Shown: piece by piece, positions 44,670 to 55,347 of the stretch
Layout of the letters: every line of letters starts with the position of its first letter
How positions within the stretch are numbered: the first letter of the stretch is position 1
Assembly: GCA_022570795.1 (NCBI GenBank)
Contig: JAKUDP010000006.1
Span: forward strand, 1,674,001-1,738,000
Reading direction: 5' to 3'
Length of the DNA: 64,000 bases
DNA from: Sphaerulina vaccinii
Taxonomy: Eukaryota; Ascomycota; Dothideomycetes; Mycosphaerellales; Mycosphaerellaceae
Program-made: the position numbers and the translations under genes
Notes under the pieces: model-generated
Seen by the model: the letters and a program-made list of their open reading frames with translations, nothing else
What the model was told of the DNA's origin: nothing
Databases searched by the model: none

Positions 44670-46546
44670 ATGAGCTTGCTACAAGGCAACTCGACACACT
44701 TTACTCCAGAGGATATTCCCCTGCATTGCAATGTCTGCATTAAGCAACCTACATTCTCCGACCTCTCACATCTCCTCACCCACCTCGCAAGCAAAGGCCA
44801 CCTTTCTGCAGTCTTCAAGCTCGAGAATGCAGCATTCTCAGATGCCGGAGCCCGACGCACTTTGCAGGAGTACAAGCACTGGGAAGCCACCAATGGCCTA
44901 AAGGGTCTGATAAATGAGCGTTTGAACCAGAAGGACAAGAAGAAGAAGGCAAATGGCACCAACACTTCTCGTCGTTCCACGCGTAAGTGGACTACCCATC
45001 CTTGCTCCACCTCAACCCCTGCTGACAGCCTTTCTATAGCGAACACAGGCTCTTCCCGGAACACTCCTGCGTCAGGAGGCCCACGCAACGTCCGTCGACC
45101 AGCAGGTCAGAGCCGACTTGATCCACAGCTCAACCGTCGCGGCCCTGCCCAACCATCCCGCTCGACTACACCATTGCCATTGTCCTACTTCGATCCGACG
45201 AACTTCAGCCGCTCCTTGGCTCCAATACAGGCGAGCTGGGGTCACGGCTCGTTTCAAAGTGGCTCACCAAGCACGATCAAGCAGGAGAGCGTGAGCAGCT
45301 TCGACGACGACGAGTATGTCGACGCCGACTACACTCCCAAATCGAGGCGAGTGCTTCGCCAACGTCACCACAACAGCATCTCGGTTGCATCGTTTGCCGA
45401 TGATGCATCACTTTACAACAGCGATGATCTCGAGATCGTAGATGACCCGGGCAAGCTCAAGGGCAAGGTTTGGCCTGGTATGAGCCTCTTCGACTCTGCT
45501 ACGCCGGACATGAAGCGCAAGCGCAACCAGAAGAAGGATCCATGTGTGCTTCGTGAGCTACAAGCAAACAGTAAGAGCATCTTAGCCACTGAGTTCGTCC
45601 ATGACGCTTCCATCTCGATCCAGAAGACACGCGATATCGATGGTCTTCCACCTTCAGATGACGATCTCATCGAGGGCGAGACAGAACCCGAGACAGACCA
45701 CCAGGAGAAGAAGCGTCCACGCCGCTCCAAGGCACGTCAACCTCTAATCAAGAAGGAGCCTAACACCGGTCGAGTCACTCGTGGCAGCAAGTTCGCCGCT
45801 CCGCTCTACTCACGTCCACGCCGAGGACCCTACTACGACGGCGGTGATGATGATGAGGACGATGATCTCACATATCAAGCGCGTCCCGTCAAGCGTCGTG
45901 CCGGCCTCAGCATTCATCGCGACAATAGTGGTCCTGAGATCACCTTCAATCGTCCAGCACCAATGGAGTACCTCAACTCTGGCTACCCGCTGCGTGGTAA
46001 TGGTCACAACCTTGTACAACATCAACACATGTATGAGCACCCTGTTCCGTTACGTCCACATGCACGCCAGCCGTCCTTCAGTCAGAGCATGGCCTTTCGC
46101 CCCGCACCTTACGCCGGACAACCGCCAGCCTACCCGTCCTTCAACATGTTCGGACAGCAGGGCGCCACCAACAACGCCCCGAGCCACAACTTTGGCAACT
46201 TCAATCAAGCCTTTGGCCCTAGTCCGATGACTATGCCACAACACAACAATCAGCTCTTCCAGGCCTCTGCTGGCGGAGACCTGGGGCTGTACACGTCCAT
46301 GTTTGACTTCTCTGAGACTCTACCCGAGCGCGTCGATAGCGCCATGGGTGACAACGACCTTACATTCGACATGAATGGTGAGTCAGCTTGGATCGATAAC
46401 CTTATCGACTTGTCGCTCAAATTCATGCTGACCACCATGGTGTTGTAGTTGTGGATGGCACTCAATCGAGTCCACACATCCTCTCCGACGCGAAGCCAGC
46501 AATCGAGGACGATCAGGGAACTATCTCAGCGACGAGCGAGCACTGA
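44670..46546 (+). CDS. C2H2-like zinc-finger nuclear protein with long disordered region
   Basis: Exons 44670-44982, 45040-46377 and 46449-46546 give 582 aa. A single finger near residue 20 has C-x2-C then H-x5-H spacing (LHCNVCIKQPTFSDLSHLLTH and H in SKGH). After it the protein is mostly disordered and charged: IKQESV and IKKEP look like sumoylation sites, EKKRPRRSKARQ is a nuclear-localisation-like patch, and an acidic run GGDDDEDDD is followed by Gln/Asn/Pro-rich sequence to an activation-like acidic C-terminus (PAIEDDQGT). The spliced last exon gives a more natural acidic end than reading through the second intron. It is probably a transcription or chromatin factor; no orthologue name is offered. 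Confidence 0.78.
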
Positions 46547-47395
46547 GCTGGTCTCAGCTCGAGGTCACTCTCGCCTGGGCTTCAACATGGCACATCTCAC
46601 GCCGACTCGACACTATCACGGACAATATACTCAACCTCTCAATATCACCAAAGAACTACGCCGCTCCTTCTTTAGAGTTGGCTCAGTCACTCAGCATGAA
46701 CCCCGCCGAGTCAGCACACATAACAACAGTGGCATCTACCCACATGATTTCACCTCTCGACAACTACACTACGGCATTCGATCTCCCAGCTGTGGGAGTA
46801 TGCCACATTTGACTTCACAATGAATGTATATTTACTCAATGATTTGCTGCGTGGTGGAGGACGATGGCATATCACGATCTTGGAGGCAGTCCTCTTCAGA
46901 GGGCATATCTGCCAATGATAATGTGTGGTGCTTAGGTGGAGCAAGGAAGATGATGGGGTCGGCCAGCATTTGGCATAGGCACCCGACACTCGTTTGAACG
47001 GAACAAGCTAGCAATGAAAACTCTTGCGGCTCATACTTCTTCTCCTTTTTCTCATGTCACCACCTGCAATCATTGTTGTTCTTGGCATCACCCAAGACCT
47101 TGCACTTCAAACCGAATCGTGGCCTGACGTGTTTTCTTCCTCTTCCATCAACATGTCTATTCTCGTACCGAACAGTCATGTACTGCATCGATGACATGCG
47201 CGTGCCTGTGTAATGCGACTGGTACAGTTTGTTGTTCTTAGTATGAGCTACAAAGAACAATGGACACGTCATCCGGAATCCTTCAAGACCACACCGCATC
47301 CTTCAGCTATCACCACGAGCATCACGCGTGGGCTTGCGTGGCAGAGCCTTCATCTGAGATCACGGATCCGGCCATGCTGACCTGTGTAGATCATC
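46547..47395. other. Intergenic region
   Basis: About 850 bp between two plus-strand genes. Short ORFs only; no repeat or RNA gene seen. It should contain the promoter of the Zn2Cys6 factor. Confidence 0.5.
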
Positions 47396-49261
47396 ATGCC
47401 TACTAAGTCTACAGGATGCTATCAGTGCCGCAAAAGGAAGATACGATGTGACGAGAAACGACCTGGCTGTGAACGCTGCAAGACTCATGGTGTCGCCTGT
47501 CCTGGCTACAGACAACCAGCTCCTGGACAGATCGAGTTTGCCGATGAGACTATAGAAGTTGTGAGAAGAGCGACTAAAGGGAAGAAGAATGGCGGTGGCT
47601 TCGCGACTATTGACTTCTCAACTGGATTGAACTCCAAGATCAAAGACGCGAAGACGCGTCAAACGAGCAACAACAGCGACTTCCTCGACTTCAACGACTA
47701 TCAAAATGGTCTTCTTGCGGATACTGTGGACGCCTTGGTCTCTCGCTACCCAAACACAGCAGATGGTCTCTTCGACCATCTCGACTTTGGCGACATCTCA
47801 GGCTCGAGCTCTCCATACTCATCTGTACCAGAGATACGCACTCCTGACTCGGATCCTGAGCTCGGCTTATCTCGCAAGGAGACCGCTATGGACATTGCGA
47901 AAGCTATGGCATTGTACGCCACTCCACAATTCTTTCCTTCGGCAGCGGCAGAAAAGGCTATGATCTACAATACTTTCGTGGACACATACCTACCCAAGTA
48001 CCGGCCTGAGTCTGATGCTCACTTCTCCTTCTTGGAACAGCTTATTACAGCACCGAGTCTGCGACCAGAAGTCGGCGAAGCGCTGGACGCTTTAAGTCTT
48101 GTTCAAGTCGGCAGTATCTATAAGGACCAAAGCTTGCTCAAGCAGTCAGTGAAAGCATATACGAAAGCACTGAATGGCCTGGTTCGGACATTGAGTCACA
48201 GTGACACTTCGTCTTTCGTCACAGACGACTACGTTCTTGCCACTGTGACTCTACTCGCCACCTGCGAGTTCTTTGACGAGATCTCGCTCATGGGCGAGGG
48301 CTGGAGCAAACACATCGAAGGCTCGCAGCAGCTCCTCAAAGCTCGTGGTCCCAAAAGCATACAGTCCAGAATGAGTCTGATGCTGTATAGTAACATGAGG
48401 CATGGGGCATTGAGTCATGCTCTGATCGCCAGGAAAGGCACGTTTTTAGGCGAGCCTGAATGGAGAGCCATAGCTTGGAGAGATGAAATCATAGATGGCA
48501 GTACGGCGTTCTATGAGTATGCCTTGCAAGTGCCGGCTCTGCTCGAGAGCTGGGATAACTTCGCCAGGCAAGACGGCAATGACGAGACGAGACTGGACAA
48601 CCTTTTGGCTCACGCGAAGAAGCTGGAGCGAGGATTAAGACTGTGCCACGAAGACTTTCGGATGAAGGCGAAGATCTCTGGCAAGGACCTCTATACTCTC
48701 AAGGGCATCGAGCAGTTTCCGACATTCTGCGGACTGGTGAGCAGTCGGACTATCGACAAGAGCTTCATGTTCACAAGCTTCATGGTTGGGTATCTGATGT
48801 GCGTCTACTGGGACGTGATGCACTTTCTACGGACCACAATCAAGAAGATGCATCACGCAAGACACCTGGTGGATCCAAAATGGTTTCCAGACGCAGAAGA
48901 GACTGTCAGCGAGGACGAACTCATGGAATACGTGACGAACATGATGAAATGCTTTCCATTCTTCTGCGAACCAACGAGCTCTTCGACAGGACAGATCGGC
49001 ATCTTTCTGCCTCTGCGGACCGCAGCTTTCTACTGCACGGAACATGGACACTGGCCGCTGCTCAGGTGGATTGGAGAAGTGAGAGATAGTGTCTTCACGA
49101 AAGGTATGCGGCCACCTAGTGTGCGAGAGCGTCGACCACCTGGAACTGCGAGGATCGAAGTCAGTCCGGTCTTGCGGAGTCCTGTCATTCGAGAGGGTAC
49201 TATCTACTCTGTTGCGAGAGATGGCTCGCCGATCACTTTTGCGAATATGATTGAGAGCTGA
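47396..49261 (+). CDS. Zn(II)2Cys6 transcription factor
   Basis: Single exon, 621 aa. The N-terminal DNA-binding cluster is C-x2-C-x6-C-x6-C-x2-C-x6-C (GCYQCRKRKIRCDEKRPGC, then ERCKTHGVACPGY), at residues 7-37. A fungal transcription factor middle-homology region follows, with LATVTLLATCEFFDEISLMGEGWSKHIEG near residue 290, an arrangement typical of the Fungal_trans_2 group. Near the C-terminus are a His-rich helix (KKMHHARHLV) and a basic Pro-rich patch (PPSVRERRPPG). Binds DNA as a dimer, usually at CGG triplets. No pathway cluster adjoins, so the target is unknown. Having no intron in 1.9 kb is unusual for this window. Confidence 0.92.
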   Translation: MPTKSTGCYQCRKRKIRCDEKRPGCERCKTHGVACPGYRQPAPGQIEFADETIEVVRRATKGKKNGGGFATIDFSTGLNSKIKDAKTRQTSNNSDFLDFNDYQNGLLADTVDALVSRYPNTADGLFDHLDFGDISGSSSPYSSVPEIRTPDSDPELGLSRKETAMDIAKAMALYATPQFFPSAAAEKAMIYNTFVDTYLPKYRPESDAHFSFLEQLITAPSLRPEVGEALDALSLVQVGSIYKDQSLLKQSVKAYTKALNGLVRTLSHSDTSSFVTDDYVLATVTLLATCEFFDEISLMGEGWSKHIEGSQQLLKARGPKSIQSRMSLMLYSNMRHGALSHALIARKGTFLGEPEWRAIAWRDEIIDGSTAFYEYALQVPALLESWDNFARQDGNDETRLDNLLAHAKKLERGLRLCHEDFRMKAKISGKDLYTLKGIEQFPTFCGLVSSRTIDKSFMFTSFMVGYLMCVYWDVMHFLRTTIKKMHHARHLVDPKWFPDAEETVSEDELMEYVTNMMKCFPFFCEPTSSSTGQIGIFLPLRTAAFYCTEHGHWPLLRWIGEVRDSVFTKGMRPPSVRERRPPGTARIEVSPVLRSPVIREGTIYSVARDGSPITFANMIES

Positions 49262-49341
49262 AGCAATGCTTATGGACTCATTATATTTAGCTCATGGTAT
49301 GCTACTCCACACTTGCACGCGTAACGAGCTGGGCCTTGACA

Positions 49342-49596
49342 TCAGTTCTGAATTCCCAACAAAGCCTCCGATCCGGACAATATCGCTTTGTACAAAGTCT
49401 CCACTTCTATCTTTTGTGTGGCCGTCTTGACCAAATCCGGCACTTTGGCATTGTCCTGTGTGTGATCCCACAATCTGGGACAGCGGCCGTAATGCCAGCA
49501 CTCGTGCATGCTGCCTTTCCAGCAAGCAGTACAAACCCCAGGAGTATAGTATGGCACCGAAGAAAAGCAAGCCGGACAATGTGCGCAGATCCCCAC
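49342..49596 (-). CDS. Possible Cys-rich exon, antisense to the start of the Lys-rich gene
   Basis: Minus-strand frame of 84 codons with no ATG at its head. It has an ordered Cys pattern: ICAHCPACF, GVCTACWKGSMHECW and YGRCPRLW, suggesting metal binding, then a helical end VDPVK-like (VPDLVKTATQKIEVETLYKAIL). If real it would need an upstream exon supplying the start. It overlaps the first exon of the plus-strand gene at 49551. Could also be accidental. Confidence 0.25.
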   Translation of the reverse strand: MGICAHCPACFSSVPYYTPGVCTACWKGSMHECWHYGRCPRLWDHTQDNAKVPDLVKTATQKIEVETLYKAILSGSEALLGIQN

Positions 49597-49938
49597 CCAG
49601 AGGTACGTAAAGCGACCTATCCCTATCTAGTGCATACTACTAACGTGTCTCAGCTGCTCGCCCAAGTCCTACACCTGAGCCCGAAGATGGTATAGACGAA
49701 GAGACGCGAGCACGTGAAGACGCTGAGGATGCAGCTGCTGCGGCGAAGAAGAAGAAGAATAAGAAGAGAAAGGCGGTGAAGAGTCAGGATGTGACGCCCT
49801 CTGTTATCAAGGAAAAGAAGAAAAAAGGACGATGATGATGATGCTTATAAGCCTACTGGCAAGGCACCGAAGATGCAATACGTCGGAGGACCTGGAGGCT
49901 ATATCACTATGACTAAGACTAAGAAGACCAAAGCTTAG
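49551..49938 (+). pseudogene. Small Lys-rich protein gene with a one-base frameshift
   Basis: Exon 1 is 49551-49602, then a 51-nt GTACGT...CTCAG intron with a CTAAC branch site, then exon 2 from 49654. The product starts MAPKKSKPDNVRRSPPR, followed by an acidic part (PEPEDGIDEE) and Lys-rich KKKKNKKRKAVK. In the strict frame it stops at 49833-49835 after 77 aa. One base out of frame, the text continues in a protein-like way from 49828 (DDDDDAYKPTGKAPKMQYVGG) to a TAG at 49936-49938 and ends in Lys/Thr-rich sequence. The shift sits at a run of six A (49821-49826), where one A too many explains it. Sequence error, indel mutation or +1 shifting are all possible. Probably a basic nucleic-acid-binding protein. 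Confidence 0.5.
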
Positions 49939-50182
49939 TTTACGTAGTTCAATGGCAGTGGCATCGTCTCGATTTAATCATTGACCTCAAATTCGGCGGA
50001 AGAACATAGAGACTGACGCACGCCATCTGACGAGAACAGTTTATGATCGCTCTGGGTACTGTACATACTGTAGTACAGATAAAGACTCCGCTAATGAATC
50101 GCTCATGCTTGCCTCCTGTGGCTTTTTGTCTACTCTATCTTGTTGAGAACTCCAAGCATGCATGCATAGAAGGAACAACAAA

Positions 50183-51920
50183 TCAATGCAAACCGCTCTC
50201 GCCAGTCGAAGCCATATGCGCTTGACACGCAGCCATCAACTTGGCCTGATCAGCAACTTGCTGCAATTTGCTCAAGACGTCCTTGTTTCCGTTCATGAAA
50301 CCCAAAATGAGATACTCGATCTTCGTTTCCGCGCAGAACTCTTTTACGAGCTCTTGTAGCTTACGCAAGTTATGCCTTGGCACACGCGGGAAAAGATGAT
50401 GAACAGCTTGGAACTGTAGACCTCCGTGGATGAAATCTAACCAAGCTGGGCATGCCACGTCCATTGTAGTCCGTAGTTGGCGTTGTGCGAAGGCTTCTCC
50501 TGGTCCGAGGTCTGAAGTACTGGTTCCCCAGTGCGAGAGTGTGATTTGGACATGAAGTGGCATCGTGATGAGATGGCTCACGAGCAAGAAGAGAGCGCGA
50601 TTGAACCAGCCGTTGATGTTGCACCATAGCAGGACGTAGAAGTAGAGGAACAGATAGCAAGCTATGCTTATGATCTCCACTGATCGTGTCCAGGAAGCAC
50701 TGCCGCGTGTGATCGAGCGTCTTGAGAGAAGGTGGCCCCAGGAGAGGAAGTAGAGGTTGAAACGAGCCACGGCCATGACTGGGTAGTAGGTGTAGAACTG
50801 GTACTTCACTGCGTAGTCGGCAGCAGCATCCCAAATGAAGCGGAAGCCGTTGTAGTAGGATGATCTGATACCAGTGAAGAACGCTGGCGATGTGACGAAG
50901 AGTGGCACGTTCTGGATGTCCGGATCGTGGACGGGATCGTTGGTGACAAAGTGATGAACGTTGTGGCTGCTCTTCCACCAGCCAATGCTGAGGCCTGAGC
51001 AGAAGTTGCCGATGAAGATGCCAATTAGAGAATCAATCACGAAGTTGTGCCTGCACTCAAAGTCAGTACTGCTGTCAATGCCTCCTCTGTTCGATGAGCT
51101 GACTTACGTGATTCCTCGATGTCCAGCGTCATGGGCTGTGAACATGATCTGGTGCCAGAACAAGCCCAGGAAACATGCTGATGGAAAGTACCACTCTTTC
51201 CGCAGGAAGAAGATGAAGAGCGCGAACAACGCCGCATACCGTATCATCTCCTTGCCATACTCCACGAAGCGACAATCGTAGAAGCCCTCATCGTGCACTC
51301 GCTGATGCAGTATCCGGAACTTGTTCGTGATCTCGCGTTGTGTGGCGATGTCGAGTGATGGGTATTTCGCAATGTCGGCATCAATCTCTCCTTGCACCTC
51401 TCTCGCCGTGTAGTCGCATTGCGATGTGTCGAGTTTCGAGATCTCTGTCAAGGCCAGACGACCTTTGTGGGCGTTGAGACGTCGCTCTCCTTCCTCCTTC
51501 TCGTTTAGGCTACAAGCCTCAAAGGTTCCTCCCTGTATAGGTGGCACAAAGTTGATCCATTCGCCTTCGATTCGTCCAATGCGGTATCTGTTCATAGACT
51601 TCAGGGTCTCTAAGGAGTGCGAGCTGTTTCGGAGAAAGGGTGGTCAGCGAATCCGATTGCACAAAAGCCCGCATAAGCCGCGGAGGAACGATATGTGATT
51701 ATAAAGCAGCGCCGACGTAGAACTATACATACATAGCCAGCTCATCTGTCGCATCTCTCCCCACCATGTGCTGTATGACCAGACGCCCACCGGGGTGAAT
51801 GTCCTGCCAGGCGTTCAGGCGAAGTACATGGCTGTCTGCGATGACCAGCGTGTCACCGGCGGCGATGAGGCCCTCGATTTCCTGGCGTGTGAAGACACGG
51901 CTTTGGCGCTTTTCCATCAT
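50183..51920 (-). CDS. Delta-8 sphingolipid desaturase (cytochrome b5 fusion)
   Basis: Exons 51920-51733, 51623-51108 and 51050-50183, with introns of 109 and 57 nt, give 523 aa. The N-terminal cytochrome b5 domain has the haem-binding DIHPGG (residue about 43). The loop YRIGRIEGEWINFVPPIQGG is typical of fungal sphingolipid delta-8 desaturases. Three His boxes: HDAGHR, HNVHH and QAVHH; the last has Gln in place of the first His, as in front-end desaturases. Several membrane helices surround them; it works in the ER. It puts a delta-8 double bond in the long-chain base of ceramides destined for glucosylceramide. The start is the first Met of a MetMet pair. Confidence 0.93.
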
Positions 51921-53965
51921 CTCGGCGGCGATGTTGACTGGGTAGATGAACGAGTGTACGCCAACATGTTGCAAGACGAAGATCGAGCAAGTTCAGAAGG
52001 AAAGGCAAAGAAGACAGCAGTGAATTGGCGTTTGCCTGTCTGTCCCCTTTGAGACGGACTGCGCCCGGCAGAGGTCGCGTACGTTTCCTCGATATTCGCC
52101 GCTTCAGAGCGAGCCCAGCTGGGTCTCCTGATCCACCGCCGCGTCTACGGCGTCTTTGGCCAGTGGAACGAGGGTCTTTGAAGCACACCAGCCAAGGCGC
52201 TTGCACCAGCGTGGTCGCCAACAACGTGGAGAGGGGACCATATAGAGTGGCCGATGGACAAGCCCTGCCAGGTATTTGACGGCCATCGACAGACGGTAGG
52301 ACGCCGCAATGCGGCCTACAAGAGCTCTCCACAACATTTCACCCCAGATCCAACAGATTCTCATTCGGAGTCCTTCCCGTTACGAGTGTCACGACCGCGG
52401 CAGATGAATATCAAAATCTCGTCTGCGTACATGCTTGGCAGGTACCAGCGATTCAGCGATATGTCGAAACTCGAAAGTCGCCTATTTCACCCACGAATAC
52501 TGGCGCCTACAAGTCTCGGGCTTTCGCATTGGTCGTATTCAATCTTACATTTCAGATTCACCAGAAACGAGATGCGATCCAAAATCGAAGTTGAGCCTCA
52601 GCCTCGGACCGCGTCCCTGATTTACTTGAACCCTGCAACATATAAACAGATTGCGAGTGTGCGAGTACGTCGTACGGCATCACAAATGTCACTCCATACA
52701 ACATACTGTGGCACATGTGTGTTGCAATCACAGATTCTAGGCAACACAATACTTCCACCTTCTGGTTCGGGTCTATTCTCCTGCGATCTCCTACGCGAGC
52801 ATTCTCATGGCGTCATGCTAGGGCCAAGCTCCGAAATGTGCTTCTCGAACATCACAGTCCATGCACAAGTGACATTGTGGCTGTGCAAGCTGCAGTGGTC
52901 CCGAATTGGCTGTTTCGAAAACCCGTGACCGACCGTCGTACTCGCATTGCGGAAGAGAGACAGATGGAGCACGACTACCAGCAATCTTCACATGCCATTA
53001 TTCATCTGCCGCACGTTCCAAGCATACGTTCAGGACCCTGTTCGGGTAGACTTGCAGCACGTTTGAGTTTGATACGTGATGCAGAGGCTGTCCCTGTGGT
53101 GCTCCGCTTGATCACTTTCTTCCATCACTGATCAATCCACATATCATCTCCCGGACACCTATCAACTTCGTTCGAATGCACACCAACTACCTTCTCAGCT
53201 TCGAAGGCGTGCTTTCACTCCGAGACTGTCAAAGTCAGCCGAGGAGATACTCATCATGATGGGGACTGCTTATCTTCTATACTGGCTCCGAACGCACATC
53301 TCACCTCTGGCTAGATACGAGAACGAAGGTGTGAGCCCTCCAGCAGTATATGACCCGTCGCCTGTCCGCCATACACCTCCATCGAAAATACCACGGTCGA
53401 ATCCTCCATCCTGTTGAAACTACGCGCAGTAGTAAGTCATGATAGCTTGTGAGCACAGTTTCCGGGAGGCTGCTCGAGCATTACCCTCTTATTCGATGGT
53501 ATAGATGCAGTGGGTGGGGTCAAAGGTGTCCAGGACTCCGAGGTATGGGCATACACACACAGCGGTAGGTCAAGCGCTTGCTAGCAAATTCCTAGAAGAC
53601 TTTTCACAAGCAAGATGTTGTCTTCCCGATCTCTCAAAGCTTGTGTACTGTGCTTGAAGATCGGCATGACGAGAGACATAACACCAGCGTCTGCAAGCGG
53701 CACTACTATCTTCAGCTGAAATGAGAGCCAGGTCAAAGTAAGCTTCGCGGCGGCCGAGAGGCTTCTAAGCTGAGCAATGATTGAAGAGCTCCTGCGTGCC
53801 ACAACATCAAGCTTACGAGAGATGCTGTAGACTTCGTCCCAGATACTGCGGAGCGGCTGGCCAATGAGATCGAGGAGATGCAAAGATCGATTGCTGTTTG
53901 GTATGTACGATACAACGTTGTATACTGCGATCAATCGTTATGTTTGCCTCTCAGCCGCCTTCACG
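51921..53965. other. Long region without a confident gene
   Basis: About 2 kb between divergent genes. The two longest frames are a 224-codon plus ORF (52254-52928, separate entry) and a minus-strand frame at 53581-53934. The latter lacks an ATG at its head but has a coherent helical translation (LDLIGQPLRSIWDEVYSISR; LTLTWLSFQLKIVVPLAD), so it may be an exon or relic. No repeat or RNA gene seen. Confidence 0.4.
52254..52928 (+). CDS. Doubtful hypothetical ORF
   Basis: 224 codons from an ATG. The translation has no recognised domain, no signal peptide and an irregular mix of Ser, Arg, Leu and Cys. It may be an accidental frame in the promoter region of the desaturase. Listed because of its length only. 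Confidence 0.18.
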   Translation: MDKPCQVFDGHRQTVGRRNAAYKSSPQHFTPDPTDSHSESFPLRVSRPRQMNIKISSAYMLGRYQRFSDMSKLESRLFHPRILAPTSLGLSHWSYSILHFRFTRNEMRSKIEVEPQPRTASLIYLNPATYKQIASVRVRRTASQMSLHTTYCGTCVLQSQILGNTILPPSGSGLFSCDLLREHSHGVMLGPSSEMCFSNITVHAQVTLWLCKLQWSRIGCFENP

Positions 53966-54628
53966 ATGGCCATGGATCGCGATGTGGATGTATATCTTGG
54001 ATGCCGGAGAAGCAATGCAGCGCCGCGAGAAGCACCAGTGCCACCTGTGCAAGACCGACAGAATTCGACTCGAGCCACCGTTTTTCCTCGTCCTACCCCA
54101 GCTGCGGCAAGCTCGAGCCGCACTCCAGCTGCTCGTCGACCTACAATTGAAGAACTCATTCGTGCTCCAGACACTTCCGCAGTAGGAGGACCTTCAAGTA
54201 CACCTGCCGCTCCCGCTCCTGCTGTAGGCTGGGAAGAAGTACCAGCCGAAGTGCGCCAGCAATGGGACACCCTACCAACTTGGACGCCGATTCCTTTCAC
54301 TCTGCAGCAAGAGTGGGCTGAACTGCCTGAATGGGAAGCGATACCGCAACAGCTCCAGGAGCAGATGGAACGAGGAAATCGGAGAGTAGCCAGCGCAAGT
54401 CGAGATGCCCTGTTGAAGATGGCGAAATCAAGATACAAGAACTGGAGCAGAAGAAACCGGGAGAAAGCCAAGGACGACTGTGTCATTTGCTTGAAGGGGT
54501 TTGGAGACAGTGGAGGTGAGAGCTCTATACTGACTACGACTTGCGGACATGACTTTCATGATGAATGTGTTATGGATTGGTTCAAGGCGAGCGATCATTG
54601 CCCGCTTTGTCGGAAGAAGATGGAATAG
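53966..54628 (+). CDS. RING-H2 finger protein, probable E3 ubiquitin ligase
   Basis: Single exon, 220 aa from the ATG at 53966. Residues 20-90 are Pro/Ala/Ser-rich and disordered. The middle (residues 95-165) has several Trp residues in short repeats (TLPTWTPIP, ELPEWEAIP) and a basic helix. The C-terminal RING has ligands Cys172, Cys175, Cys193, His195, His198, Cys201, Cys212 and Cys215 (C3H2C3), in DDCVICLKGFG, TCGHDFHDECVMDW and HCPLCRKK. The RING-H2 pattern is complete, so it likely binds an E2 and transfers ubiquitin. No membrane segment. Its substrate is unknown. Upstream frames overlap, so the start is not certain. The next gene on the same strand is the caspase-like protein, 0.7 kb away. 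Confidence 0.82.
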   Translation: MAMDRDVDVYLGCRRSNAAPREAPVPPVQDRQNSTRATVFPRPTPAAASSSRTPAARRPTIEELIRAPDTSAVGGPSSTPAAPAPAVGWEEVPAEVRQQWDTLPTWTPIPFTLQQEWAELPEWEAIPQQLQEQMERGNRRVASASRDALLKMAKSRYKNWSRRNREKAKDDCVICLKGFGDSGGESSILTTTCGHDFHDECVMDWFKASDHCPLCRKKME

Positions 54629-55347
54629 ACTTGCCGTTGAGGCATCGCACGTCAATGGCAGGTGTCAGTGGGTAAACGACTGTCATCTCGTAAGCTATTC
54701 GTTGAGCTCTCCTCTTGCTCAGACAGCTATATCGGCTAATGAGATTGATGCCAGACAAAGCTTTGACCTTGGGGTTACATGCCGATAGGATGTCTTACGG
54801 CAAGCTCCTGCAAGATGGAGATGCTACAGCTCTGGGAACGACCCGAACCACTCCTGACAGGCTCTTAAAACCCATGTTTCATCACGAACCATGAATAGTG
54901 GAATGCCAGCCTGCCTTAGCGATGGAGTAATGATGAGTTGCATACTTCTTTCTGCAGAGACACATAGAAATGGCATTTTCATGTCTCGGTCGGCTCTAAC
55001 AGCCATCATGGTGGCTGGCATCACGAGCGTATGTGTCGTGTGCTGTCTCAGGGCATTGTCTCAACATTATAAATATCACGAGTGTGTTGAGCGACCAGGA
55101 CGATACAGAGGGTTGGACTATATCTTCAGTGCGACTCCTCATCCACGATCACTAAATCACAAGCAACATACAAGCTTAATAGCGAAACTTCAACACTCTG
55201 CACAAGATCACCTCAGCAGGCCTGACACCGATCCAAACACCACATCGAGACCGACTAGACAGCAGAATCATATCGGCAAGCGCACTTGGACTCTAAGATA
55301 TAGACCTCATCAGAAGAAAGCGACCTGTCCACGATCAAGATTACAAC
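54629..55347. other. Intergenic region
   Basis: About 720 bp between two plus-strand genes. One ORF here (54891-55394) overlaps the caspase-like start in another frame and has no features. No RNA or repeat seen. Confidence 0.45.
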
